Assembly: GCA_965243545.1 (NCBI GenBank)
Contig: OZ251573.1
Location: 3,906,001 to 3,970,000 of the forward strand
Direction: 5' to 3'
Length of the DNA: 64,000 bases
Source of the DNA: CATQHW01 sp965243545
GTDB lineage: Bacteria > Spirochaetota > Spirochaetia > SZUA-6 > Bin103
This document shows, piece by piece, positions 1 to 7,574 of the stretch; within the stretch, counting starts at the first letter, position 1; each line of letters opens with the position of its first letter. Below the pieces are notes generated by a model. It saw only the letters and a list, made by a program, of their open reading frames with translations, ran no database searches and was not told the DNA's origin. Position numbers and translations under genes: made by a program.

Positions 1-717
1 CCGAGCCGTTCTGGGCATGATCACGGAATCGATGGGGACATTGGTCGAATGGTCAGTACCTTCGTGACGTACCGGCACGATCGTACGAAACGAAAACGTT
101 CCGGGCGGCATCCGGTCGTATCGCGTTGCTTCCCCCGCCGGCAGTGCCTTGTACCCTCTGTTCTTCAACCAGGCGGCGATCGCGTCGAGTTGACGCTTCT
201 CTTGCGCGTTGCGGATGATCGGGTTCGTGACGGCGCCGCACAGTCGATCGGCGACGATGGTAGCCGCTCGGTATCGTTCCTGTTCGGAAGGCGCCCTTTT
301 TCCTTCGAGCCACACGAAGATGTCGGGGTCCGCCATCCTTCTGATCGTCTCGCCGATCTTCCGAAGTGCATGGTTCAAGTCGGCGGGCGGCATTCGCGGC
401 GGCAACCGGCCCCGCTCCATCGTCTTGACCAGGTTGCCCCGGACGCCGGCCAATCCGATCAACCGATCGGCGGCCAACGGCGGGCAGGCTGACATTCGCA
501 GGGTCGGCAGTACTCCGGGAGCCGCCTTCAGCATCGCCGCGCTGATGTTGGTCAGATTCTCCGTTCGGTCCAGTGTGCGCGCGACTTCCTTCGTAGTTTC
601 AACGCGAGTCATTCGGTATGCCTCCGGCGCGAACCTCATGAACCATTCGTTGTACATGTCCACCGAAAGCGCGATGTCCTGTTTCCAGCGATCCGGCTTG
701 TCCCGGTTCACCGCCAT
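1..717 (-). CDS. XamI-family restriction endonuclease (partial, 3' end outside window)
   Basis: This is an open frame of 239 codons without a stop that runs off the left edge, so it is easily missed. The protein begins MAVNRDKPDRWKQDI and continues with motifs I recognise from XamI-type Type II enzymes: YNEWFMRFAPEAYR near residue 22, a stretch reading APGVLPTLRMSACPPLA near residue 66, and NVPIDSVIMPRTAR at the visible end. The family's catalytic Glu-x-Lys should follow just beyond the edge. The ATG at 717 is preceded by a good Shine-Dalgarno, GGGAGGAGC, at 6-8 nt spacing. Such enzymes cleave unmodified DNA and normally sit beside a cognate methyltransferase, which is not visible here and would have to lie to the left. 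Confidence 0.8.
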   Translation of the reverse strand, partial: MAVNRDKPDRWKQDIALSVDMYNEWFMRFAPEAYRMTRVETTKEVARTLDRTENLTNISAAMLKAAPGVLPTLRMSACPPLAADRLIGLAGVRGNLVKTMERGRLPPRMPPADLNHALRKIGETIRRMADPDIFVWLEGKRAPSEQERYRAATIVADRLCGAVTNPIIRNAQEKRQLDAIAAWLKNRGYKALPAGEATRYDRMPPGTFSFRTIVPVRHEGTDHSTNVPIDSVIMPRTAR

Positions 718-842
718 CGTCCGCTCCTCCCGGTGCGTGCGGTGAACGCTTCCCGGTCCAACGTATGGATGGTTCGTCCTTCTCGCCTCTCATTAACGCC
801 GTGGAATCCGCGCCGCTTCACGGTTGAGTTCATCCGGCGGGA

Positions 843-1895
843 TCAGCCGGCGCCGGGGGGCCGGGCGCGGGACAGGTAGCGGGCGCGCGCCGTTTCGGCG
901 AGGCGAAAGGCGGCGTAGCGGGGGCGGTTGAGCACCGCGTCGTACGCCGGCGCGCGGTGGACGATCGCGCCGCCGAAGCCGGTCTTCATGCGGTACAGGC
1001 CGGCCATCGGCAGGGACGGGTCGGCGTTGCGCGGAATGCCGAACAGGTCGTAGGTGTGGCAGCCCGCCTCCCGGGCCAGACGCATCGCCGCCCACTGCAG
1101 GCGGTAGTTGGGCATGACCTGCCGGTGGCGGTCGGACGACGCGCCGTACAGGTAGCGCGCCTGCCGGCCGTACAGCGACACCACGATGCCGGCCACCTCC
1201 TCCCCCTCATACTCGGCCATCAGCAGGAGCAGGCGCGGACGCCGGCCCGGATACTCGGCGGCGGTGGCGAACAACTCGCTGAAGTAGCGCAGGCTGTGCA
1301 GCGTGATGCCCTGCCGGTGAGCCATGAGGCGATGCAGGCGGTGCCAGCCGGGCAGCCCGGCGGCGCCGGCGTCGCGCACCGCCACGCCCCGGCGTTCGGA
1401 GAGGCGGACATTGTAGCGCGTCTTGGGCTTCATGGCCGCCAGCAACGCCGCGTCGTCGCGCCGCAGGTCGACGATCACGGTGCTCAGCGGTTGCACGGCC
1501 GGCGCCGCGCGCACCGCGCCCGACCAGCGCTCCTCCGGCCACGGGGGATCGAAGCGGACGGCCAAGCTGGCCGGCGGCAGCAACGGGCGAACGGCGCGCG
1601 CCAAGCGGTCCAGATAGGCGCCGCCGGTCCCTGACGGCGCTTCGGCCTGCGGTCCGAGCGGGCAGTACACGAAGACGCCGGCCGGCGTGCGGCGGCAGAG
1701 CAGCAGCGCGGTGCCGGCAACGCCCGCGCCGGCGCCGGCGCCGCCCCCGGTCACGGCGACCGGCACTGGCCGCCACCCGAGCCGGCGGCGAAAGGCGCCC
1801 CAGAACCCGCTCTGCAGCAACTCGTCGCCGGCCAGCGCGTCGAGTTCCACGCGCCGCGCCCGCAGGTCGTCCGCTCCCGCCACGCGCCTCAGCAT
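843..1895 (-). CDS. FemAB-like peptidyltransferase (GNAT fold)
   Basis: The 350-residue protein resembles FemX/FemAB enzymes, which transfer amino acids from aminoacyl-tRNA to peptidoglycan precursors, and related lipid-linked aminoacyl transferases. Family-like segments are KPKTRYNVRLSERRGV near residue 190, MAHRQGIT near 225, and a C-terminal half containing YLYGASSDRHRQVMPNYRL and HTYDLFGIPRN, a pattern typical of the second GNAT domain. I chose the ATG at 1895. The frame stays open to 2144, but the extra 83 residues are low-complexity Arg/Gly and overlap the neighbouring gene. No Shine-Dalgarno is evident. It lies 80 bp downstream of the DUF4097 gene, on the same strand. The substrate is not predictable. 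Confidence 0.75.
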   Translation of the reverse strand: MLRRVAGADDLRARRVELDALAGDELLQSGFWGAFRRRLGWRPVPVAVTGGGAGAGAGVAGTALLLCRRTPAGVFVYCPLGPQAEAPSGTGGAYLDRLARAVRPLLPPASLAVRFDPPWPEERWSGAVRAAPAVQPLSTVIVDLRRDDAALLAAMKPKTRYNVRLSERRGVAVRDAGAAGLPGWHRLHRLMAHRQGITLHSLRYFSELFATAAEYPGRRPRLLLLMAEYEGEEVAGIVVSLYGRQARYLYGASSDRHRQVMPNYRLQWAAMRLAREAGCHTYDLFGIPRNADPSLPMAGLYRMKTGFGGAIVHRAPAYDAVLNRPRYAAFRLAETARARYLSRARPPGAG

Positions 1896-1975
1896 GCACC
1901 GAACCCGGCGCAATGCCGAAACGCTACGCCGGCGCCCACGCCGCCGGCGCAACGCCGCCGGCGCTACGCCGCAGG

Positions 1976-3175
1976 TCAGCGGCGCAACGCGCCGATCAGG
2001 CGGGTCGCCTCCTCCGCCGACAGCTTGCCTTCCTTGAGCATCTCCAGCACCAGCTTGACCTCTTCCTCCGTGCTCGTGGCGGCGCGCCGCTCCTGCTGCT
2101 CGGCGTCCCCGCCGCCCTGGGCGCGCCCGGCGCCCTCGCCACACGCGTCGGCCTCGGCGCGCCGGCCGGGTCCGTGATGCTCGGACCAGCGCCGGCCGCC
2201 GCGCCGCCGCCCGCCGCCCGGACCGGGCCGGAACCCGCCGCGGCCGAACGCCTCGAACACCTGCCGGGAGATCTCCTCACCCAGCTTGCCGAACTTGAGG
2301 CCGTAACCGCGCATGTCCTTGAGAAACTCCCACATCTCGGGCGGGATCTCGAACGAGAAGTCCGGATCGTCCCACGAGCGGTCGTCATCATCGGCGAACG
2401 CGCGGTCGTCCGCGCGCCGTTCCTTGCTGTCGAAGTCGTCGTAACACACCAGCTCACACCTCCCCAGCGTATGCACGAAGATCGAAAACGCGCCCGATCC
2501 GAGCGCCACCTGCGCGAACCCGGGGCCGGTGGTGACCACCGACGATCCGAGCCGGTTCACCAGCCGGCCGCGTGACTTGACGGACGCGGTCGCGTCCGCG
2601 TCGGGCGGCAATGCCAGCAGGACGCGGCCCGAGCCCGACATGACCGCCACCTTGCCGGCGCCGGACGGCCGGAACTGCAGGGCGACGCGGCCGTTGGCGT
2701 TGTGGAACTTGCCGCCGGTCAGCTCCGCGTCGCGCACCGTCACCTTGCCGTTGGCCGCCGACACGTTGAGCTTGCCGCTGATCCGCTCCGCGTCAATCGA
2801 GCCGTTCGCGCACCGCACTTCGGCGGCGCCGCTCAGGTCCTGCAGCGTCACGGCGCCGTTGGCCGTGCGCACGCGCACCGTCCCGTCGAAGCCGGCGGCC
2901 AGCACGCGGCCGTTGCCGGTCCGGGCGGTCAGGTCCCAGGCGCGCCCCGCCGGCAGCGACAGCTCCAGCGCGCCGGCCGGCTCCCCGCCGCCGTCTTCGG
3001 CGCGCGGCTCCGTGATCGACAGCCGGTCGCCGTCGCGCTCGACGCGCACCGCGTCGAGCCCGCCGCCCGCAAGCGTTCCCTCACCGCCTTCGACCGCGCG
3101 CGCGACGATGCCGCGCCGGCGCGACGACACGTGAACCGCCGCCACGCCTTCCAGATTGAGCGTGATCCTATCCAT
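1976..3175 (-). CDS. DUF4097-type beta-helix protein with SHOCT-like tail
   Basis: The 399-residue protein has an N-terminal beta-rich half (about residues 5-210) built from short repeats carrying the AANG/TANG/SGSG turn motif, as in DUF4097 or adhesin-like proteins of the YvlB group. An acidic linker (DDDDRSWDDPDF) follows. The C-terminal amphipathic stretch, EEEVKLVLEMLKEGKLSAEE, resembles SHOCT-like oligomerisation segments. There is no signal peptide. The ATG at 3175 follows GGAGGGAACGAAG, a clear ribosome site, and overlaps the 3' end of the DUF2089 gene by 8 nt, so the two are co-translated. DUF2089-DUF4097 pairs are common in Firmicutes and spirochaetes. A role in envelope stress is inferred from YvlB-like neighbours only. 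Confidence 0.8.
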   Translation of the reverse strand: MDRITLNLEGVAAVHVSSRRRGIVARAVEGGEGTLAGGGLDAVRVERDGDRLSITEPRAEDGGGEPAGALELSLPAGRAWDLTARTGNGRVLAAGFDGTVRVRTANGAVTLQDLSGAAEVRCANGSIDAERISGKLNVSAANGKVTVRDAELTGGKFHNANGRVALQFRPSGAGKVAVMSGSGRVLLALPPDADATASVKSRGRLVNRLGSSVVTTGPGFAQVALGSGAFSIFVHTLGRCELVCYDDFDSKERRADDRAFADDDDRSWDDPDFSFEIPPEMWEFLKDMRGYGLKFGKLGEEISRQVFEAFGRGGFRPGPGGGRRRGGRRWSEHHGPGRRAEADACGEGAGRAQGGGDAEQQERRAATSTEEEVKLVLEMLKEGKLSAEEATRLIGALRR

Positions 3176-3662
3176 CTTCGTTCCCTCCTCCGGCGTCTTT
3201 CTCTTCAGGTTCCGCGCCCTCCGCGTCCAGACGCCGCATGACCTGATCGAACGACAGCTCCCCGCCGCGCAGGCGGCGCAGCAGCCCCAGGCGTTCCGCG
3301 TCGCGGTGCGTCCCGGCGGCTTCACCACCGGCCGGATCAGGGCCAGCCGGGTCCGCGTCAACCGGTTCAGCGCCCGCCGGCTCCGCACCGGCCGCGTCGA
3401 GCGCGGCGTTCACGGCCGCCAGCCGCGCCTTGACGGTCGGGTAGGACAGGCCCAGACGCCGCTCCACCTCCCGCAGGTTGCCCTCCACGCGCAGAAACAG
3501 GCGCACGAAGTGGAGCAGGTCGGCCGGCAGCGCGCACAGGTCGCACCGGTCGAAGCGGCCGCGGATCGCCGTTCCGCACGACCGGCAGGCGTACTCGGTG
3601 ACCAGCAGCCGCTGATCGCAGATCGGGCACGCCCCCAGCGACGGTTGCACGTGCTGCGCCAT
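3168..3662 (-). CDS. DUF2089 zinc-ribbon/HTH regulator
   Basis: The 164-residue protein has an N-terminal zinc ribbon with CPIC and CRSC plus a further CDLC motif (residues 12-44). A central segment follows that reads FLRVEGNLREVERRLGLSYP, the helix-turn-helix signature of DUF2089 proteins. The last third is Ala/Pro/Gly rich and ends in a charged tail. DUF2089 proteins are thought to be transcription regulators of the downstream DUF4097 gene. The start codon lies 6 nt downstream of a near-consensus promoter, so the transcript is probably leaderless and the ATG at 3662 is well fixed. It is divergent from hflK and shares a 178-bp intergenic region with it. Confidence 0.85.
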   Translation of the reverse strand: MAQHVQPSLGACPICDQRLLVTEYACRSCGTAIRGRFDRCDLCALPADLLHFVRLFLRVEGNLREVERRLGLSYPTVKARLAAVNAALDAAGAEPAGAEPVDADPAGPDPAGGEAAGTHRDAERLGLLRRLRGGELSFDQVMRRLDAEGAEPEEKDAGGGNEDG

Positions 3663-3668
3663 GAGGGC

Positions 3669-3697
3669 AATCTACGCGCAGCCCTTCACATTGTCAA
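3669..3697 (-). promoter_or_regulatory. Sigma-70 promoter of DUF2089 gene (leaderless)
   Basis: Read on the minus strand, TTGACA (3692-3697) is followed by a 17-nt spacer and TAGATT (3669-3674). The ATG begins 6 nt after the -10 box, so transcription should start at or next to the start codon. Confidence 0.8.
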
Positions 3698-3759
3698 ACC
3701 GATCATCAACTTTTCTCAGGGCCGTCCATCTCGACCGGTGAATCCCGGCCGGCCGCCGG

Positions 3760-3788
3760 TTGACCTTGCCGCCGATCAAGGGTATTGT
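3760..3788 (+). promoter_or_regulatory. Sigma-70 promoter of hflKC
   Basis: TTGACC (3760-3765), a 17-nt spacer and TATTGT (3783-3788) lie about 50 nt upstream of hflK. The hflK start codon has its own ribosome site (GGGAGGAG), so this transcript has a conventional leader. Confidence 0.7.
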
Positions 3789-3840
3789 CGGGAGTGCGTA
3801 AAGGGACCGCGTCCGGTCCGTCCCCCTCAAGGGAGGAGTC

Positions 3841-4842
3841 ATGTCCGAAAACGATTCATCCGTCGAGCGTCGCGCCCCCGGCAGCATCAGCCCGCGGGCG
3901 GTCGGCCTCATACTGATCGCCGTGCTGGCCGTCATCGTGGTGTTGTCGAGCTTCTACGTCGTCGACGAGCGCGAGCGCGGCATCGTGCTCCGCTTCGGCC
4001 GCTACGTCGGCCGCCCCAGCGCGCCGGGCCTGCATCTCAAGCTGCCGTTCGGCATAGACCGCGTGTTCAACGTGCAGACGGAGGTGCAGCACAAGCTGGA
4101 GTTCGGCTTCCGCACCGAGGTGCCGGGCGTACGCACGGTTTTTTCCGCGCAGGACTACCCGGAGGAGTCGATGATGCTGACCGGCGACCTCAACATCGTC
4201 GACGTGGAGTGGTCGATCACGTACAAAATCATCGAACCCGACAAGTGGCTGTTCAACATCGTGGACGGCGAGACGACGATCAAGGACGTGTCCCGATCCG
4301 TGTTCAACCGGCTGGTCGGCGACCGCGCGATCCTGGACGTGACCGGCGTCGAGCGGCCGATCATCCAGGAGAACGCGCTGACGGAGATGAACGCCCTGTT
4401 CGGAGCCGAAGGCTACGACATCGGCGTGCGGGTCGACACGGTGCAGCTGCAGAGCGTGTTGCCGCCGAGCGGCGCAGTGCGGAACGCATTCGACGACGTC
4501 AACAAGGCGATCCAGGACCGCAACCGGCTGATCGATGAGGGCAAGGAGGCGTACAACGAGGAGATCCCGCGCGCACGGGGCGTGGCAGACCGGCTCATCG
4601 CCGAAGCGGAAGGCTACAAGGCCGAGCGGCTCAACCGCGCCCAGGGCGACGTGGCGCGCTTCCTGGAGCTGTACGAGGAGTACCGGAAGAACCCGGACGT
4701 CACCCGGACGCGCCTCTACTACGAGATGTTCGAGGAGGTCTTCAAGGAGGCCGAGAACACCGACCTGATCGACAAGAACCTTTCCAACTTCATCCCGCTC
4801 AAGCAGCTCGGAACGGAGCTGTCACTCGGAGGCAACCAGTGA
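3841..4842 (+). CDS. hflK: HflK, SPFH/band-7 membrane protease modulator
   Basis: The 333-residue protein has a short cytoplasmic N-terminus, one membrane helix (about residues 20-42) and an SPFH domain beginning VVDERERGIVLRFGRY. A long Glu/Lys/Arg-rich helical region follows that includes RNRLIDEGKEAYNEEIPRAR. HflK forms a large hetero-oligomeric cage with HflC around the FtsH protease on the periplasmic side. It is shorter than the E. coli protein because it lacks the Gly-rich N-terminal extension, as in many spirochaetes. The ATG at 3841 follows GGGAGGAG with normal spacing. Its stop overlaps the hflC start (GTGA), giving translational coupling. Confidence 0.93.
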   Translation: MSENDSSVERRAPGSISPRAVGLILIAVLAVIVVLSSFYVVDERERGIVLRFGRYVGRPSAPGLHLKLPFGIDRVFNVQTEVQHKLEFGFRTEVPGVRTVFSAQDYPEESMMLTGDLNIVDVEWSITYKIIEPDKWLFNIVDGETTIKDVSRSVFNRLVGDRAILDVTGVERPIIQENALTEMNALFGAEGYDIGVRVDTVQLQSVLPPSGAVRNAFDDVNKAIQDRNRLIDEGKEAYNEEIPRARGVADRLIAEAEGYKAERLNRAQGDVARFLELYEEYRKNPDVTRTRLYYEMFEEVFKEAENTDLIDKNLSNFIPLKQLGTELSLGGNQ

Positions 4843-5828
4843 AACGCTTCGTCACCATAGTGGTGGTCGCCGGCGCGGCCCTGCTGATCTTCCTGATGCT
4901 GGGGCCGTTCTACGTGGTGCAAGAAGGGCAGCAGGCGATCGTCCTGCAGTTCGGCCGCATCGTGAACACCAAGACGACTGCCGGGCTGGCGCTCAAGGCG
5001 CCGCTGATCGATCAGGTGGTGCGCTTTCCCAAGAAGATCATCTCCTGGGACGGCGAGCCGACGGTAGTGCCCACGCAGGAGCGGCAGTTCATCTTTGTCG
5101 ACACCACCGCCCGCTGGCGGATTGAGGACCCCGAGCTCTTTTATCAGTCGGTCACCGACGAGGCGGGAGCGCAGACGCGGCTCGACGCGGTCATCGACTC
5201 GGCGGTCAAGGAGGTGATCTCCAACAACCGTCTGCACGAAGCGGTGCGGAACTCGGACGTCATCAACACGATCGAGCGCAGCAACGTCTATCAGATCGAC
5301 GAGTCGGAGGCGCCGGGAGGCGACGCGGAGATCCTGGGCGAAACCTACACGGAGGTCGAGTACCCGTCGATCGTGAAAGGACGCGACGAGCTCTCCACCG
5401 AAATGCTGGACACCGCCAAAAAGAGGGCGGAGTCGCTCTTCGGCATTGAGCTGATCGACGTGATCATCCGTCAGATACGGTACTCGGACGACCTGACCGA
5501 AAGCGTGTACAGCCGCATGATCAAGGAGCGGCAGCAGATCGCGCAGGCGTTCCGGTCCGACGGCGAGGGGAAGAAACAGGAGTGGCTCGGCAACCGGGAG
5601 CGCGAGCGGCTGGAGATCATCTCCAAGGCGGAACGGACGGCCAAGGTGACCCGCGGCGAGGCCGACGCGGAGGCGGCGGCGATCTACGCCAACGCCTACA
5701 GCAGCGATCCCGAGTTCTACGCCTTCTTCAAGGCGATCGAAGCGTACCGCGCCTTGCTGCCCAACTTCCAAAAGACGCTGTCGACCGACGCGGAGTTCTT
5801 CGACTACCTGTATAGCCAGCAGCGCTAA
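4839..5828 (+). CDS. hflC: HflC, SPFH/band-7 partner of HflK
   Basis: The 329-residue protein has an N-terminal membrane anchor (about residues 4-25) followed by YVVQEGQQAIVLQFGRIVNT, the start of the SPFH domain. Its C-terminal part contains the RMIKERQQIAQAFRSDGEG segment and EADAEAAAIYANAY, which are diagnostic of HflC. It starts with GTG inside the hflK stop. The pair is expected to make the HflKC complex that restrains FtsH. A GC-rich hairpin follows the stop, and murE begins 210 bp later. Confidence 0.93.
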   Translation: MKRFVTIVVVAGAALLIFLMLGPFYVVQEGQQAIVLQFGRIVNTKTTAGLALKAPLIDQVVRFPKKIISWDGEPTVVPTQERQFIFVDTTARWRIEDPELFYQSVTDEAGAQTRLDAVIDSAVKEVISNNRLHEAVRNSDVINTIERSNVYQIDESEAPGGDAEILGETYTEVEYPSIVKGRDELSTEMLDTAKKRAESLFGIELIDVIIRQIRYSDDLTESVYSRMIKERQQIAQAFRSDGEGKKQEWLGNRERERLEIISKAERTAKVTRGEADAEAAAIYANAYSSDPEFYAFFKAIEAYRALLPNFQKTLSTDAEFFDYLYSQQR

Positions 5829-5835
5829 CACGGCC

Positions 5836-5862
5836 GGCGGCGGCGGCCCACGCGCCGCCGCC
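5836..5862 (+). terminator. GC hairpin after hflC (possible terminator)
   Basis: GGCGGCGGCG (5836-5845) pairs perfectly with CGCCGCCGCC (5853-5862) across a 7-nt loop, 8 nt after the hflC stop. There is no T tract, so it may only be a stabilising hairpin or mark a Rho-type site. Confidence 0.4.
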
Positions 5863-6038
5863 GCTGCCTGGGGCAGACGCCCCGGCATCCGGCGTCGAGG
5901 GACGCCGCGCCTTGATCCCGCGCGCAGCTTGGTGCCGACTCATGCCGATAATCGAAACAGACCGAATTCGATGAGCCTTACGCGATCATCGCCGAAGCGA
6001 CCGCGCGACCCGTCCGCACCGTCCGGAAGGCGCCGGCC

Positions 6039-7574
6039 GTGAGCGGGTCTGAGCCCCGGCCGCGCGACCTGTCCGGCTTGGCGGCGCGACTCGACCCGGT
6101 ACGCGTGCGCGGCGCGGCGGCCGGCCCGGTCGACGCGATCCGCTACGACTCCCGGCAGGTGCGCCCCGGCGCGGTGTTCGTGGCGCGGCGCGGCAGCCAC
6201 GACGACGGTCACCGCTTCATCGCCGACGCCGTGCGCCGCGGCGCCCGCGCCGTCGTTCACGAGCGCGGCCTACCGGCGTACGATCCGGCGGTCTGCTACC
6301 TGCAGACCGCCGACTCCCGGCAGGCGCTGGCCGCCGCCGCCGCCTGGCTTGCCGGCGACCCGGCCGGCCGCCTGCTGCTGGCCGGCGTGACCGGCACCGA
6401 CGGCAAGAGCTCGACCGCGTGGTTCACCAAGCTGCTGCTCGACCGCCTGGGCGTCCCGTGCGGCCTAGTCTCCAGCGTCTACGTCGACGACGGGAGCGGC
6501 GTTGCGGACACCCCGTGGCGGCTGTCGACGCCGGAGGCGCCGGAACTGCACGCGCTGCTGGCGCGGATGGCCGGCCGCGGCCTGCGCGCCGCGGTGATCG
6601 AGGCGACGTCGATCGCCCTGGCGGCCGGCCGGGTCGACGGGTTGCCGCTGGCCGCCGCGGCGATCACCAACGTCACCCACGAGCACCTGGAGTATCACGG
6701 CGACTGGGAGCGGTACCGCAACGCCAAGGCCGGACTGCTCGACCTGCTCCGCGACCGCCCCGGCGGATCGCCCGGCATAGGGGTGCTCAACCGCGACGAC
6801 GCCGCGTGGGAGTACCTGTCCGGCCGCTTCCCGGCGGCGCAGAGCTTTACCACGGCGCCGGCCGCAGCCGGCGCCGCCCCGGCCGAGTGCGCCGTGACGG
6901 TCGAGAGCGCCGGCCGGCCGGGCCTCACCCTGGCGGTCGAGCTGCACGGCGTCCGCCGCCGGCGGCGCGTGCCGCTCGGCGATCCGGTGCAGGCCGGCAA
7001 CGCCGCCGCCGCCTGCCTGCTGGCCGCCGCCGTGGCCGGAGCGGCCCCGGAACGGGTGCTGGACGAGCTGCCGACGCTGAGGCCGCTGCCCGGCCGGATG
7101 CAGCCGATCGCCAATGACCGCGGATTCACCGTGATCGTCGACCACGCGCACACGCCGGCGGCGTTCGAGCACCTGTTCGCCGGGTTGCGGCTGCGGCGGC
7201 GGGAGGAGCCGGCCGCCGGCGGCCGCGTCATCGTCGTGTTCGGCTCCGCCGGCGAAAAGGACCGGCAAAAGCGGGCCATGCAGGGACGGATCGCCTCCGA
7301 ACACGCCGACCTGGTGATCCTTGCCGATGAAGACCCGCGGCGCGAGGACCGGATGCTGATCCTCAAAGACATCGCCGCCGGGTTCGCCGCCGGCGCGCCG
7401 GCGCCGCGGCTCATCCCCGACCGCCGCGCGGCGATCGACGCCGCGGTGGGCGCCGCCCGCCCCGGCGACACCGTGCTGCTGCTCGGCAAAGGGCACGAAC
7501 GGACGATCGAGTACGCCGATCACGCGCAGCCGTGGGACGAAGCCGCCGCGGCGCGCGCGGCGCTGCAGCCGTGA
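6039..7574 (+). CDS. murE: MurE, UDP-MurNAc-dipeptide:diamino acid ligase
   Basis: The 511-residue Mur ligase adds the third residue of the peptidoglycan stem peptide. The three domains are visible: an N-terminal UDP-binding part (YDSRQVRPGAVFVA), the ATP loop GVTGTDGKSSTAW near residue 116 with NVTHEHLEYHGDWERYRNAK near residue 211 (last Lys carbamylated in the family), and the C-terminal domain with GSAGEKDRQKR and GKGHERTIEY. The motif that reads DNPR in diaminopimelate-adding enzymes is DEDPR here, which fits ornithine use as in other spirochaetes, though this is inference. The start is GTG at 6039. A 210-bp gap separates it from hflC, and its stop overlaps the next gene's GTG. Confidence 0.92.
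   Translation: MSGSEPRPRDLSGLAARLDPVRVRGAAAGPVDAIRYDSRQVRPGAVFVARRGSHDDGHRFIADAVRRGARAVVHERGLPAYDPAVCYLQTADSRQALAAAAAWLAGDPAGRLLLAGVTGTDGKSSTAWFTKLLLDRLGVPCGLVSSVYVDDGSGVADTPWRLSTPEAPELHALLARMAGRGLRAAVIEATSIALAAGRVDGLPLAAAAITNVTHEHLEYHGDWERYRNAKAGLLDLLRDRPGGSPGIGVLNRDDAAWEYLSGRFPAAQSFTTAPAAAGAAPAECAVTVESAGRPGLTLAVELHGVRRRRRVPLGDPVQAGNAAAACLLAAAVAGAAPERVLDELPTLRPLPGRMQPIANDRGFTVIVDHAHTPAAFEHLFAGLRLRRREEPAAGGRVIVVFGSAGEKDRQKRAMQGRIASEHADLVILADEDPRREDRMLILKDIAAGFAAGAPAPRLIPDRRAAIDAAVGAARPGDTVLLLGKGHERTIEYADHAQPWDEAAAARAALQP

Noticed and set aside
1926..1977. ACGCCGCCGGCGC repeats between the FemAB-like and DUF4097 genes looked like a repeat array
   Set aside because: Only two clean 14-bp units with degenerate neighbours, and the motif is pure GC-skewed sequence; not a CRISPR and not clearly functional.
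843..2144. Extended frame of the FemAB-like gene to 2144
   Set aside because: The additional residues overlap the DUF4097 coding region and are low-complexity Arg/Gly; the start at 1895 is more likely.
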